Positions 42,085 through 51,375 are shown, numbered from the stretch's first letter. The stretch: DNA of 64,000 nt from Sulfurospirillum sp964466465 (GCA_964466465.1 CAYXNJ010000003.1:1-64000), one strand, 5' to 3'. The notes: a model not told the origin generated them from the sequence alone. Program-made: numbers and translations.

Positions 42085-43478
42085 TGCTGCATCAGCACAT
42101 CATTCGAGGACTGCTTATCCTTTTTATCGGCACACTGCTTCTCTCTGGCATTGTGAGTTATTTCACCATTAAAAGCAACGATATGGAACGGTATCAAGCC
42201 TCACTAGAATCGCATATTAAAATTATCCAATACCAACTCCCCCAAGTCAAAGACCGCGAAGCGTTTGCCAAAGTCATCAAAGAGAGTACTGGCATACGTT
42301 TTACGTTAATTAACGAATCAGGTGTCGTTTTAGTCGATAGCGACAAAGACAATGAAACCATGGATAACCACTCAAGACGTGAAGAGATCATCATGGCGCA
42401 AAAGATGGAATTTGCTCATGCTGTGCGTTTTTCTGATTCGGTGAAAAGTAACTTTTTATACGTTGCACACCGCTTTAAACAGGACGATCATTTTCTGTTT
42501 ATACGTCTTGCTACCAACATTGACACCATCATGCACAACTTTTATGACCTCTGGATAAAGCTTACCATCATCTTTAGCCTCAGCATCCTTACGGGTCTTT
42601 ATGGTGCGTATATTTTCAGTCAAAAGATTCGCTATGAGATCGATAAAATCGTAGGAAATCTACAGCAAATTGCAGACAAAGAGTACAAGATCACCCTCTC
42701 CTCACACTTTAGTTTGGAGTTTTTTGAGATAGCCAATTATCTTAAAAAATTGGCTGCAAAGCTTGAAAAACGCGCCAAGCAAAAGCGCAAATATACCGCT
42801 AAAATCAAACTCATTTCGCAACAACGAAGTGATGTTATCTCTGCCATTAGCCATGAGTTTAAAAACCCTATCGCATCCATCATGGGGTATGCACAAACGC
42901 TTTTGGATGACCCCAATGCCAATACCCAAATCAAAGAGCGCTTTTTAGGTAAAATCGTTCAAAACGCCCAGAAAATCTCTGGTATGATTGATCGCCTGAC
43001 CCTAACCACCAAGTTTGAAAATGGCGACTTCAACACCCAAAACACTACGTTTGATGTGGTTAAGATGACCCAAGAAATCGCACAAACGTTCAGGGAAAAA
43101 CACCATACCCGCTCTATTGAGTGCATGCTTCCTGAGAGCTATATGATTACCGCTGATCGTACAATGATCGAGATCGTCATCTCAAACCTTATCGACAATG
43201 CACTCAAATACTCCGATGAAACCGTTCGCGTTATACTTGAAAATGACGCCTTGCATGTTAAAGACACTGGTGTGGGCATCAAAGAAGAGGACATTGAAAA
43301 AGTAACCCAAAAGTTCTACCGTTCCAACTCACACTCATGGGACAACTCGATGGGACTAGGTCTTGCCCTTGTCAATTACATCCTCAAACTGCATAACACC
43401 ACACTAGAGATACAAAGTAGCTTAGGTGTAGGATCTGATTTTTCGTTTAAATTGCCTTCAAACAATACTGTATTATGA
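42078..43478 (+). CDS. phoR: PhoR-type sensor histidine kinase
   Basis: A 466-residue membrane kinase: TM1 about 8-30, a periplasmic domain of about 125 residues, TM2 about 155-180, then a HAMP-like linker. The H-box is ISAISHEFKNP and the ATPase domain has N (VISNLIDNALKYS), G1 (KDTGVGI) and G2 (GLGLALV) boxes. E. coli PhoR has only a tiny periplasmic part, so this one may sense directly or through PhoU/Pst. The start at 42078 overlaps the phoB end. A terminator follows. Confidence 0.88.
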   Translation: MLMLHQHIIRGLLILFIGTLLLSGIVSYFTIKSNDMERYQASLESHIKIIQYQLPQVKDREAFAKVIKESTGIRFTLINESGVVLVDSDKDNETMDNHSRREEIIMAQKMEFAHAVRFSDSVKSNFLYVAHRFKQDDHFLFIRLATNIDTIMHNFYDLWIKLTIIFSLSILTGLYGAYIFSQKIRYEIDKIVGNLQQIADKEYKITLSSHFSLEFFEIANYLKKLAAKLEKRAKQKRKYTAKIKLISQQRSDVISAISHEFKNPIASIMGYAQTLLDDPNANTQIKERFLGKIVQNAQKISGMIDRLTLTTKFENGDFNTQNTTFDVVKMTQEIAQTFREKHHTRSIECMLPESYMITADRTMIEIVISNLIDNALKYSDETVRVILENDALHVKDTGVGIKEEDIEKVTQKFYRSNSHSWDNSMGLGLALVNYILKLHNTTLEIQSSLGVGSDFSFKLPSNNTVL

Positions 43479-43488
43479 TACGCCATTC

Positions 43489-43520
43489 AAAAGAGGTTAA
43501 CAAGCGTTAGCCTCTTTTTT
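43489..43520 (+). terminator. Terminator of phoU-phoB-phoR
   Basis: AAAAGAGGTTAAC and GTTAGCCTCTTTT pair with one G-T and a 4-base loop, followed by a run of six T. Confidence 0.85.
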
Positions 43521-43537
43521 CACTACAAAGGCTATAT

Positions 43538-43957
43538 ATGTACAATATGGGTGAACCGCGCATTAAAATCGTGGCTATGCCAAAAGACACGAACCCCGCT
43601 GGCAATATTTTTGGTGGGTGGATTATGTCACAAATCGACATCGCAGGAAGCCTTGCAGCACGAGATCTTAATGTAGGACGTGTGGTAACTGTCGCTGTCA
43701 ATTCTATGGAATTTCGAGAAGCCGTCAAAGTCGGTGACGTGCTAAGCTGTTACGCTAAAATCATCAAAGTGGGAACAAGCTCCATTACGACACAAGTGGA
43801 AGTCAATGCAGAACGCTCTGTTGAGGGTGCTCACCGCTGTTTACATGTCACCAGTGCGGTCATTACATACGTTAACGTAACGCCTGAGGGCAAAAAAACG
43901 CCCATCCCTTATACGGAAAATGAACTGCTTGCTCTTGGAATCGAACGAAAGCAATAG
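43538..43957 (+). CDS. yciA: YciA-type acyl-CoA thioesterase
   Basis: A 139-residue single hot-dog-fold thioesterase that hydrolyses acyl-CoA to free acid and CoA. It shows the YciA-type opening AMPKDTNPAGNIFGGWIMSQID, given here in two parts: MPKDTNPAGN and IFGGWIMSQID with the catalytic Asp. VVTVAVNSMEF follows. It has no close operon partner; the downstream gene converges. Confidence 0.9.
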   Translation: MYNMGEPRIKIVAMPKDTNPAGNIFGGWIMSQIDIAGSLAARDLNVGRVVTVAVNSMEFREAVKVGDVLSCYAKIIKVGTSSITTQVEVNAERSVEGAHRCLHVTSAVITYVNVTPEGKKTPIPYTENELLALGIERKQ

Positions 43958-43962
43958 TTCCT

Positions 43963-44541
43963 TTACTTTGTAAGGACGTACTGACTTAAAGGTGTCTGTT
44001 CTACCATCAAATCTTCGATGACACCTTTTCCACCTTTTACTCGAAGTTTCGCTTTTACGACAACTCCACTGCGAGCTCTCAGCACCTTCTCCGCTTTTGG
44101 AGCTATATCTTCTCTCATATAAAAACGATCAAACGGAAGTGAAAAATAGACAAGATTTGAAGTCTCTTCTTTTTGTTTGGTAGTAGTGTAATTGAATGAA
44201 CGTATATCAACTTCCAAGAAGCTTCCCGATTGCGGTTTGCTAAGACGTATCTCTTTGATGCCATCACCTTTTTCACTGTGTTCTAAGATGGCATAACCTT
44301 TATGCTGATCCTCTTTTTTTTCACTATCCCCAAGAGGGGCTTTTATCGCATTTTCAAAACGAAGCGTGACATAACGTCCACGAAAAGGGTCATACGGATC
44401 GAGAGGTAACACTTTAAAATAAAAGACTTCACCCTCTTTTAAGACACGCTCATAGCTTATGATCTGAAAAGCGATCACACCAACTTGCACAAAGCACACA
44501 ATGCCAAAAAGCGTCCATAAAAGTTGCTTGATATTTTTCAT
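43963..44541 (-). CDS. GDYXXLXY-domain protein
   Basis: A 192-residue protein with one N-terminal membrane helix (about 9-28) and an extracytoplasmic domain. The conserved block DPYDPFRGRYVTLRFE corresponds to the family's GDYxxLxY motif. Proteins of this family are commonly encoded with DUF2157 membrane proteins, as here, where the start overlaps the DUF2157 stop (ATGA). The function is unknown. Confidence 0.82.
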   Translation of the reverse strand: MKNIKQLLWTLFGIVCFVQVGVIAFQIISYERVLKEGEVFYFKVLPLDPYDPFRGRYVTLRFENAIKAPLGDSEKKEDQHKGYAILEHSEKGDGIKEIRLSKPQSGSFLEVDIRSFNYTTTKQKEETSNLVYFSLPFDRFYMREDIAPKAEKVLRARSGVVVKAKLRVKGGKGVIEDLMVEQTPLSQYVLTK

Positions 44542-45881
44542 GCTTCTACCTTGAAACGACGTCTGATAAAGGCATTGACCACTAAGAAAAGCACCCCCGT
44601 CACGATAAATGCAACTCCTTTGGCGATCAAGTCAAAATTAGCATCCATAAAATGAATCCAAATCGTTAGCGCGATGAGGATCATACCTTGATTGATAAGC
44701 CCTATTTTAGACTCTTTTGCCCCACAAAAAATCATCCAAGATGCACCAAGAAGTAAGGAGAAATTGATAAAAAACATCGCTGTATAGTGTGATGTTGCCG
44801 TTTGGTTTTGTAAAAGCGTGTAAATCGTAAAAATCAAAGGAGTTGCAACAACAAGTGCTTCCGAAGGAATGCGTTTGTAAGTTCGCACAAACATGACCAA
44901 AAGCCCTATAAAAAATGCTCCAAGAGTTATACTCAGTATCGAGCCAAAATTTGATTCAGCGAGAGGTTTTTCGATCATCCACTGGTACGATTTAAACGAA
45001 ACATGAAACAGCAACAAGAGTAAAGCACCCAGTTTCCCAATACGCTCAAATGGTCGTTGCCACGTTTTTTCACCATGAGAGAGGTAAAGTTTGCCTAGCA
45101 TATAGTATATTGTGAAAAAGAGCGCTAAACAGATAAGGGCATTGCGTAAATGACGCATTTCATACGTCTCAATTACCACTTCAACGATAAACAAAAAAAA
45201 TAAACACAATACTACCGCCCAACTTAACAAGAGTGTGGTATTTGCCATTTTTTTATGTTTGAGTTGAACCCCATAATACGCCACCCATGAAAGCGCTATC
45301 ATCATGAGTAACCATGGGCTTAGAAATGAGTCTGTATGCAGATCAATGATCGTCGTAAAAGGACTTCGGTTACTGACCCATACAACGCTCCAGAGCACGA
45401 TGACTAAAAATGCTGCACCAGAGGATGGAAGTAGCCAAGGCAAGGCAAAGGAGAGTAAAAGCCATGTGCTTAAAAAATCATTCAGATTTCCACCCAAATG
45501 ATAGGTCTGTCCAATGATAGCAAGTGATGCGCCAATCATTAAAAACCAAAACACACCACTGCCCTCCAATAGGGTATTATCATCAGCTCTGTACCGTTTG
45601 ACCCAAAAAGAAAATATTTGAGAACTTACTAAAAGACATAAGGCTAAAAGTGTACGCTCTATATGCCCCAATTCATCCCAGTTATACGCTAAAATGGAGA
45701 TAATACCAAGTCCCACGAGGACAAATCCAAGCAAGCTAAATGCTGTACCTGAAGAGCGATGTGAAGACTTCTCTCCTTCATAACGACGTAAAAGTGTGTT
45801 TGCTCCCTCATGCGTCACAATCCCCTCTTTCACCCAAGAAGGAAGCTCTTTCTCAAGCCACTGGTAGTTTTCTTTGCTCAT
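44538..45881 (-). CDS. DUF2157 membrane protein
   Basis: A 447-residue protein. A soluble N-terminal DUF2157 part (about 1-50, including LPSWVKEGIVT) precedes about twelve membrane helices, with the typical GLGIISILAYNWDEL stretch near residues 55-75. The start at 45881 has AAAGGTG upstream and is preferred to the ATG six bases earlier. It forms a two-gene unit with the GDYXXLXY protein. Its role is not established. Confidence 0.82.
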   Translation of the reverse strand: MSKENYQWLEKELPSWVKEGIVTHEGANTLLRRYEGEKSSHRSSGTAFSLLGFVLVGLGIISILAYNWDELGHIERTLLALCLLVSSQIFSFWVKRYRADDNTLLEGSGVFWFLMIGASLAIIGQTYHLGGNLNDFLSTWLLLSFALPWLLPSSGAAFLVIVLWSVVWVSNRSPFTTIIDLHTDSFLSPWLLMMIALSWVAYYGVQLKHKKMANTTLLLSWAVVLCLFFLFIVEVVIETYEMRHLRNALICLALFFTIYYMLGKLYLSHGEKTWQRPFERIGKLGALLLLLFHVSFKSYQWMIEKPLAESNFGSILSITLGAFFIGLLVMFVRTYKRIPSEALVVATPLIFTIYTLLQNQTATSHYTAMFFINFSLLLGASWMIFCGAKESKIGLINQGMILIALTIWIHFMDANFDLIAKGVAFIVTGVLFLVVNAFIRRRFKVEA

Positions 45882-45902
45882 ACACACCTTTACATGTGGA
45901 AT

Positions 45903-46247
45903 TTAATGCTCTTTTTTACATCCATATTTTGCAGCATACGCCTCACCAAAGGCATGCATAGAACCCAATACTTTTTCAAGCTCTCTTCCTATAGGACTTA
46001 GGGCATACTCGACGCGTGGCGGCACTTCCGCAAAAACGGTTCGTTCTATAATATGCGATGCCTCAAGCTCTTTTAGCTTTTGCGTTACTGTTTTTTGTGT
46101 TATCTGCGGAAATGCTTCACAGATATCTTTAAACCGTTTCTGACCACCAAGCAAGATATACACAATAAATATCTTGCTCTTGTCATTAATAATATCTAAT
46201 GTCAGTTCCACAGGACAGTGAAACTCTTTTTCATCTATTTTTATCAT
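45903..46247 (-). CDS. HxlR-family transcriptional regulator
   Basis: A 114-residue winged-helix regulator. The HxlR signature is present: C near the N-terminus (FHCPVELTLDII), the helix-turn-helix ITQKTVTQKLKELE and the wing region VPPRVEYALSPIG. In this family the N-terminal Cys often senses oxidants or quinones. It is divergent from the quinone-reductase-like gene at 46374, the usual target arrangement. The start at 46247 has GAGGTG upstream. Confidence 0.9.
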   Translation of the reverse strand: MIKIDEKEFHCPVELTLDIINDKSKIFIVYILLGGQKRFKDICEAFPQITQKTVTQKLKELEASHIIERTVFAEVPPRVEYALSPIGRELEKVLGSMHAFGEAYAAKYGCKKEH

Positions 46248-46332
46248 AATTATCACCTCTTATTTTGAATTATACCATAATAACAATTTTTGTTCTTTAC
46301 TTACATTTTTTTCCGTAAGGTAATTATAAGTT

Positions 46333-46356
46333 ATTTAGGTATATATTTTCCTAAAT
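46333..46356. promoter_or_regulatory. Inverted repeat, putative HxlR operator
   Basis: ATTTAGG (46333-46339) and CCTAAAT (46350-46356) are perfect inverted 7-mers with a 10-base spacer. They sit just ahead of the AAGGAG ribosome site of the reductase gene, in the space shared with the HxlR gene. Confidence 0.45.
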
Positions 46357-46373
46357 TATTCAAGGAGAAGACC

Positions 46374-46937
46374 ATGAAAAAAACACTCATTATTTTAGCT
46401 CACCCCAATATCGCAGAATCAAAAGTCAATAAAGCGCTACTTGATAGCATCAAAAATGAACCTAACATCACCATCCACGATCTTTATGCAACGTATAAAA
46501 CCGTAGAAGCCATCGATGTTGCAAAAGAGCAAGCGCTTTTAGTAGAACATGAACGCATTATCTTTCAATTTCCACTCTATTGGTACAGTTCACCTGCTAT
46601 GTTAAAAGAGTGGCAAGATAAAGTCCTAGGATATGGATTTGCCTATGGACCAGAGGGCAGTAAAATCGCAGGTAAAGAGAGTAAAATCGTCGTGAGCACA
46701 GGCTCTCCCGAATATGCTTACCAAGCAGGTGCATACAACAACTTTACACTCAGCGAATACCTAAGACCACTGTATTCAACCATCGTCTTTACGGGTATGC
46801 AATTTAAAGGAATTTTTGCCGCATATGGCGCGATGAAGCTTACAGAAGAGGCGCTACAAAAAGATATTGTGCAGTATCAAACGATTCTCAAAAGTGAAGA
46901 TTGGGATACCTCGCTTATCAAATTTTTAGCAGGCTGA
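46374..46937 (+). CDS. Flavodoxin-fold NAD(P)H:quinone oxidoreductase
   Basis: A 187-residue cytoplasmic flavoprotein of the KefF/MdaB/YwrO type that reduces quinones by two electrons. Recognisable parts are ILAHPNIAESKVNKAL near the N-terminus, FQFPLYWYSSPAMLKEWQD (flavin and substrate loops) and the later STGSPEYAYQAG. It has a strong AAGGAG site and a divergent HxlR regulator, which suggests induction by electrophiles or oxidants. Confidence 0.88.
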   Translation: MKKTLIILAHPNIAESKVNKALLDSIKNEPNITIHDLYATYKTVEAIDVAKEQALLVEHERIIFQFPLYWYSSPAMLKEWQDKVLGYGFAYGPEGSKIAGKESKIVVSTGSPEYAYQAGAYNNFTLSEYLRPLYSTIVFTGMQFKGIFAAYGAMKLTEEALQKDIVQYQTILKSEDWDTSLIKFLAG

Positions 46938-46939
46938 TC

Positions 46940-46962
46940 AAGAGGGTTTTAAACCCTCTTGA
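46940..46962 (+). terminator. Terminator between the oxidoreductase and the histidine kinase
   Basis: CAAGAGGGTTT and AAACCCTCTTG are perfect 11-base arms separated by one base, right after the oxidoreductase stop. It can serve both converging genes. Confidence 0.75.
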
Positions 46963-46969
46963 AAGAGAT

Positions 46970-48688
46970 TTACACTTCGTTAGTGCGTGGTAAGACGATC
47001 GTTACAACTAAACCACCATGTTCGTTGGTTGCACTAATAGAGCCTTGCATACTTTGTTCAATAATCTGTTTAGACATATAAAGCCCTGTTCCATTTCCAC
47101 CCGTTGGCTCTTTGGTGGTAAAAAATGGATCAAAAATATGCGGTAACTGCTCGTCCGTAACACCACCGCCATTATCGGAAACCTCAATGATAATGTAGTA
47201 CTCTTGCGCATACGCTTTAATCGTAATAGTACCATGCTCTATCTCTTTTTGGATAATCGCATCTTTCGCGTTATTGATCAGTACTAAAAGCACATGTGAA
47301 AGCTCTTTTTTAAAGCTATTCATAACAATGCCACTCGGACAATCGACATGAAATACAATGTCTTTGTTAGCTATGCCTCCATCACTGATGCGAATACTCT
47401 CTTCGATGGATTTATACAGAGGGAAGAGCACTTTTTCCTTATCAGGTTTGAAGAAATCTTTAAAATCATCGATGGTTGAGGACATATGTTGAATGAGCTC
47501 TCGAAGTTTTTTAATCTCATCTTCAAGCATTTGAGGGGTCAATTTATCTGTTTTGCTGTCTAAATAAATTTTGCTAATGACGACACTAATGGTATTGAGC
47601 GGTTGACGCCATTGATGGGCAATGTTGTTCAGCATCTCACCAAGGGCAGCAAGTTTGGCTTGTTGAAAAAGCATCCTGTCTTTGAGCCTGCTGTTTTCAA
47701 CCTCTTCTTGTACTTTTTTTTCTAAGTTGGCATTGAGATACTCTAGCTCTTCTTTGTTATCGAACGATTCGCATACCGCAGTGGCAATCGCTCCATACTC
47801 ATCCTCTTTGAGCAGATACTTTCGTAAAGGCTCTTTGCTTCTGTTGTTAAGTGCATGCGTAATGTCGCGTAGAGGGAAAGAGAGAAATTTAGCAATTAAA
47901 AGTGCCAAAATACCCATCAAAAAGAGAATTTCCAAGAGTGAGAGCTGAATATCTTTCGCACCATAATTATCCAAAACTTCACTCATGCGGTTGCGTAGAT
48001 GTAAATACAACACACCCACTTTTTCGCCTTGAATACCAAGTAAAGGAATCTCATGCGTAATCTTATACTCATTGTGATTACCATTGGGTAGGTTTAAATA
48101 TGCCTCTGCAATCCCAAAACTACTCAGCTCTTTTAAAAAAGCCTCATCCCAATGTTTGGCAATGATGACAAACCCTTTGGCAAGAGAGTCTTTGCTCACA
48201 TCCTCATCAATACGGTGTATGGGAGCGACATAAAATTCAACAATACTCTGGGGTGTTTTAGCATAAAAATGCAATAACCGAGCACTCGAAGTATCAAGCA
48301 GTGCTAAAGGAAACATCGTAGGAAGCTCTTCTAAAAAAGGTTTGTTTGCTTCTTTAAACAAAATATTTTTAGCCTGATCTAACACATAAAAAGCGTTAAT
48401 GCCAAATTGTATGATGCTACCATCAAGATTATCTTTTGCCCAAGTAGGCTCTTTATGCTCTGTAAAATTGGCAAGATCATTCCACGCCGCATAATCAAGC
48501 GCTTGCTTTTTAAATGGGTCTGATTTTAAGGCGAGAAGCTGTTTAAACCCTTGTGCAAGTTCCTCAGCATTTTGTTTCGCCATATCATTGACTTCATCGC
48601 GCTGATACGACCAGTTAATCAGCTCGAAGCCAATACACAGTAAAAAAGCCAGCATTGTTAAGATTAAAAAAGAGGACTTCACACTCAT
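46970..48688 (-). CDS. CHASE4-like sensor histidine kinase
   Basis: A 572-residue membrane kinase. TM1 lies at about 5-25; a periplasmic domain of about 230 residues has the pattern of CHASE4 sensors (ALDYAAWNDL). TM2 at about 258-278 is followed by a coiled coil. The H-box is NIAHQWRQPLNTI, and the ATPase domain has LINNAKDAI, DNGGGV, DPFFTTK and GTGLYMSK. No response regulator is adjacent, so it is an orphan kinase here. The start at 48688 has AAGGAG upstream. Confidence 0.88.
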   Translation of the reverse strand: MSVKSSFLILTMLAFLLCIGFELINWSYQRDEVNDMAKQNAEELAQGFKQLLALKSDPFKKQALDYAAWNDLANFTEHKEPTWAKDNLDGSIIQFGINAFYVLDQAKNILFKEANKPFLEELPTMFPLALLDTSSARLLHFYAKTPQSIVEFYVAPIHRIDEDVSKDSLAKGFVIIAKHWDEAFLKELSSFGIAEAYLNLPNGNHNEYKITHEIPLLGIQGEKVGVLYLHLRNRMSEVLDNYGAKDIQLSLLEILFLMGILALLIAKFLSFPLRDITHALNNRSKEPLRKYLLKEDEYGAIATAVCESFDNKEELEYLNANLEKKVQEEVENSRLKDRMLFQQAKLAALGEMLNNIAHQWRQPLNTISVVISKIYLDSKTDKLTPQMLEDEIKKLRELIQHMSSTIDDFKDFFKPDKEKVLFPLYKSIEESIRISDGGIANKDIVFHVDCPSGIVMNSFKKELSHVLLVLINNAKDAIIQKEIEHGTITIKAYAQEYYIIIEVSDNGGGVTDEQLPHIFDPFFTTKEPTGGNGTGLYMSKQIIEQSMQGSISATNEHGGLVVTIVLPRTNEV

Positions 48689-48724
48689 TGTCGTACTCCT
48701 TCGCACACAGTGCAAGTAAAGACA

Positions 48725-49393
48725 CTAACTCTCTTTGGCGTAAGATTCCCACCCTTGTTTTCGCAAGATACATGCTGGACATTCGCCACAACCGTATCCC
48801 CAAGCATGTTTTTCTTTATGGTTACCATTATAGCACGTATGTGACTCGTTGAGGACAAGCTCTAAAACGCCCTCTTTGTGTGAAAGATCAAATGTTTCTG
48901 CTTTGGTAAGGTGCATCAATGGGTAGTGAAAGGTGATGTTCGCTTCGCTTCCAAGATTGAGGGCAAGTTCTAATGCCTTAACGAAGGGCTCTCTACAATC
49001 AGGATACCCTGAATAATCGGTCTGGTTAACCCCAATGATGATATGTGCTATCCCTTGTTTTTGAGCAAATGCGTGTGCGAGGGTAAAAAAGATCGCGTTG
49101 CGATTTGGAACAAAAGAGGCAGGAAGATTCGTATGTGTTCGATGGTGCGCACCAATATCTTGTGTACTGTCAATGAGCGCTGAATCATTAAGCTGTGAAA
49201 AAGCATCAAGACTAAGCAAGGTGTTTTTTATGCCTAAAATGTTCGCAATTTTTTCAGCCTGAGCAATTTCAACACGGTGTTTTTGACCATAATCAAAGGT
49301 AATGCTTTCAACATACTCAAAACGGTTTTTTGCCCAACCAAGACAGGTTGTACTGTCTTGCCCACCACTAAAAACGACTAAAGCACGGCTCAT
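48725..49393 (-). CDS. queC: 7-cyano-7-deazaguanine synthase
   Basis: QueC converts carboxy-deazaguanine to preQ0 with ATP and ammonia, on the way to queuosine. The 222-residue protein has the PP-loop FSGGQDSTTC at the N-terminus, the GVNQTDYSGYPDCR stretch and the C-terminal zinc cysteines CYNG and CGECPAC. It overlaps queE (TAATG). With queE and queD nearby it forms a complete preQ0 branch after GTP cyclohydrolase I. Confidence 0.95.
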   Translation of the reverse strand: MSRALVVFSGGQDSTTCLGWAKNRFEYVESITFDYGQKHRVEIAQAEKIANILGIKNTLLSLDAFSQLNDSALIDSTQDIGAHHRTHTNLPASFVPNRNAIFFTLAHAFAQKQGIAHIIIGVNQTDYSGYPDCREPFVKALELALNLGSEANITFHYPLMHLTKAETFDLSHKEGVLELVLNESHTCYNGNHKEKHAWGYGCGECPACILRKQGWESYAKES

Positions 49394-49971
49394 TACTCTA
49401 CTCCTAAAAACTTGTGCAACTGCACACTTAAGATAAATTGTGGATGCGCTTTGACAAACTCCACACAAAATGCGACATTCTCTTTATTGGGGCGATCCGT
49501 CTCATTTTGAGGTTGAATGAAGATAGGTTTATAGCTTTTAAATTCAAGTATTTTTTCAACAGGAGAGTTTTTACCAACGACAAATTTGATCTCATCATAC
49601 CCATGTTTTTCTATCTTATCCCAATCTTTGGGGCTATAGGTTACCCAGTTTGCATTGGCAATGTTAGAAAAATTATAGCCATTTGTCTCCACAGCGACAG
49701 AGTACATATACGCTTGTAAAAATTCGATAAAACCATTGAGATTATAGATACTAGGCTCTCCACCTGTGATGATAACGTGCATAGAAGGGTAGGCTTTAAT
49801 GCGCTCTAGTACCTCATCAAAGCTCAAGCTTTGATACTCACCTTTGTGCAGTAATTCATCGCAAAAACCACAGCTAAGATTGCAGCCATGCAAACGAATA
49901 AAAATGGAAGGAACACCCACTTGCGTACCTTCGCCTTGAATAGAATAAAATATTTCGACGACTTTTAACAT
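49393..49971 (-). CDS. queE: 7-carboxy-7-deazaguanine synthase
   Basis: QueE is a radical-SAM enzyme that contracts carboxy-tetrahydropterin to carboxy-deazaguanine. The 192-residue protein has IFYSIQGEGTQVG at the start and the cluster motif CNLSCGFC. The GGEPS stretch binds S-adenosylmethionine. The ATG at 49971 gives the standard MLKVVEIFYS N-terminus. queC follows with an overlapping TAATG. Confidence 0.93.
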   Translation of the reverse strand: MLKVVEIFYSIQGEGTQVGVPSIFIRLHGCNLSCGFCDELLHKGEYQSLSFDEVLERIKAYPSMHVIITGGEPSIYNLNGFIEFLQAYMYSVAVETNGYNFSNIANANWVTYSPKDWDKIEKHGYDEIKFVVGKNSPVEKILEFKSYKPIFIQPQNETDRPNKENVAFCVEFVKAHPQFILSVQLHKFLGVE

Positions 49972-50092
49972 AACACTCTTCTTAAATATAATTGTTTTAT
50001 CATAATATATTTTCACTAAAAAGGACGTCAAAAATTTTCTTTATATCTCTTTTTGGGTATCATTTAAGTATTCAAAGATAAGGCAATATGGA

Positions 50093-50635
50093 ATGATTTG
50101 GCAAATAAGTAAAGAGTTCGATTTTTGTTATGGACACCGTGTATGGTCGCAGCAGCTTGATAGCGAGTTCTCACTCACGGGTTGTTTGGCATGCAGACAT
50201 CTCCACGGTCATCAAGGCAAAGTCATCGTATATCTACAAAGTTCCCAGCTTAAAGATGGCATGGTCACAGACTTTCACCACCTTAACTGGTTCAAGCTCT
50301 TTTTAGACAACACCTTAGATCATAAATTTATCATCGATATTCACGATCCGCTGTTTGAAACACTCTTGCCACACTTTGCTGACAAACAAAACCTCATTGA
50401 CAATGAAGCAGGTTATAAAATTCCCGACCTCAATCACGTCAAAGACCAACCAAGCCACATTGTTGAGATGTATGATGGCTACATCATCGTTGATTTTGTA
50501 CCAACCAGTGAAAATATCTCAACATGGTTGTTGGGCATCATTGCGAAAAAAATGAGTCGCTTGGGAGTAGAAGTGTCACACGTAGAATTTTTAGAGACAC
50601 CTAAAAGCAGAAGTATCGTTTACAATCAGAAGTAG
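50093..50635 (+). CDS. queD: 6-carboxytetrahydropterin synthase
   Basis: QueD makes 6-carboxy-tetrahydropterin from dihydroneopterin triphosphate. The 180-residue protein carries the zinc histidines in FCYGHRVW and HLHGHQGK, with the catalytic cysteine in TGCLACRHLHGH. It is longer than E. coli QueD (about 120) through inserts in the middle. It is divergent from queE-queC across about 120 bp. Confidence 0.9.
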   Translation: MIWQISKEFDFCYGHRVWSQQLDSEFSLTGCLACRHLHGHQGKVIVYLQSSQLKDGMVTDFHHLNWFKLFLDNTLDHKFIIDIHDPLFETLLPHFADKQNLIDNEAGYKIPDLNHVKDQPSHIVEMYDGYIIVDFVPTSENISTWLLGIIAKKMSRLGVEVSHVEFLETPKSRSIVYNQK

Positions 50636-50650
50636 GAAATCCCTACTTCT
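50628..50650 (+). terminator. Terminator between queD and dut
   Basis: AGAAGTAGG and CCTACTTCT form a perfect 9-bp stem with a 5-base loop, overlapping the queD stop and followed by TCATTTA. It lies between two converging genes. Confidence 0.7.
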
Positions 50651-50654
50651 TCAT

Positions 50655-51353
50655 TTATGCCTTTGGATAGGCTTTTTCGAGTTTTTTATACAGTGCATCG
50701 ACTGTTGGAGCAGACTCGCCTTGAAGGAGAGAGAGCATCACTTCGTTATCTTCTTTGCCGTTCCATACTTTGATGTAATGTCCTTCTTTATAACCATGAT
50801 CTTGACGGAATTGGTTGAGAACATTTTTTGCCACATAGAATTTGTACAATACTTTTAGGTTGATGCCACACTTACGTGAAAGCGTAAAGTATTCGCGTAA
50901 AAGCCCATCAAAAAGGTCTATTTCAAACCCTGTTGTATCGTGGATAATATTTTCAATATCGTTTACTAACTCCATTGGATCAGCTGAACTTGGAGAGAGT
51001 GGTTCTTTCGTGAACGCCTCAAACCCTTGAACATCCAACACATCTAAAACCAACTGGTCAATGTCGCCTTTTCCATTAGTTTTATAATCTTCCAATAATA
51101 GACTCATAATAAAATGCCAGATATCAACAATCTCAACGGTGACATTGTCCCAATCGGTCTCTTTGTTAATGTTCTTCCAATGTTTCCAACTAAAACTATC
51201 AATGAGTTCTGCGCACTCCATATAGATACATCGCTTCCAGTTAATCATGCGGTTATGTTTGGTGTATCCATTTTCCCAGCCGATGCCATTGGTTTCATCG
51301 TTTAATTTTTGCTGGAGTAAAAACATCTGCGTTAAATAATCTTTGCTTGTCAT
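50655..51353 (-). CDS. dut: Dimeric dUTPase (MazG-like all-alpha fold)
   Basis: A 232-residue all-helical nucleotide hydrolase of the dimeric dUTPase type known from Campylobacter, unrelated to trimeric Dut. The metal-binding motifs are ECAELIDS and EIVDIWHF, and a late NQFRQDHGYKEGHYIK stretch is typical. It removes dUTP and supplies dUMP for thymidylate. It stands alone with a GGAAAAAGT leader. Confidence 0.9.
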   Translation of the reverse strand: MTSKDYLTQMFLLQQKLNDETNGIGWENGYTKHNRMINWKRCIYMECAELIDSFSWKHWKNINKETDWDNVTVEIVDIWHFIMSLLLEDYKTNGKGDIDQLVLDVLDVQGFEAFTKEPLSPSSADPMELVNDIENIIHDTTGFEIDLFDGLLREYFTLSRKCGINLKVLYKFYVAKNVLNQFRQDHGYKEGHYIKVWNGKEDNEVMLSLLQGESAPTVDALYKKLEKAYPKA

Positions 51354-51375
51354 ACTTTTTCCTTCTCTTAAAACG

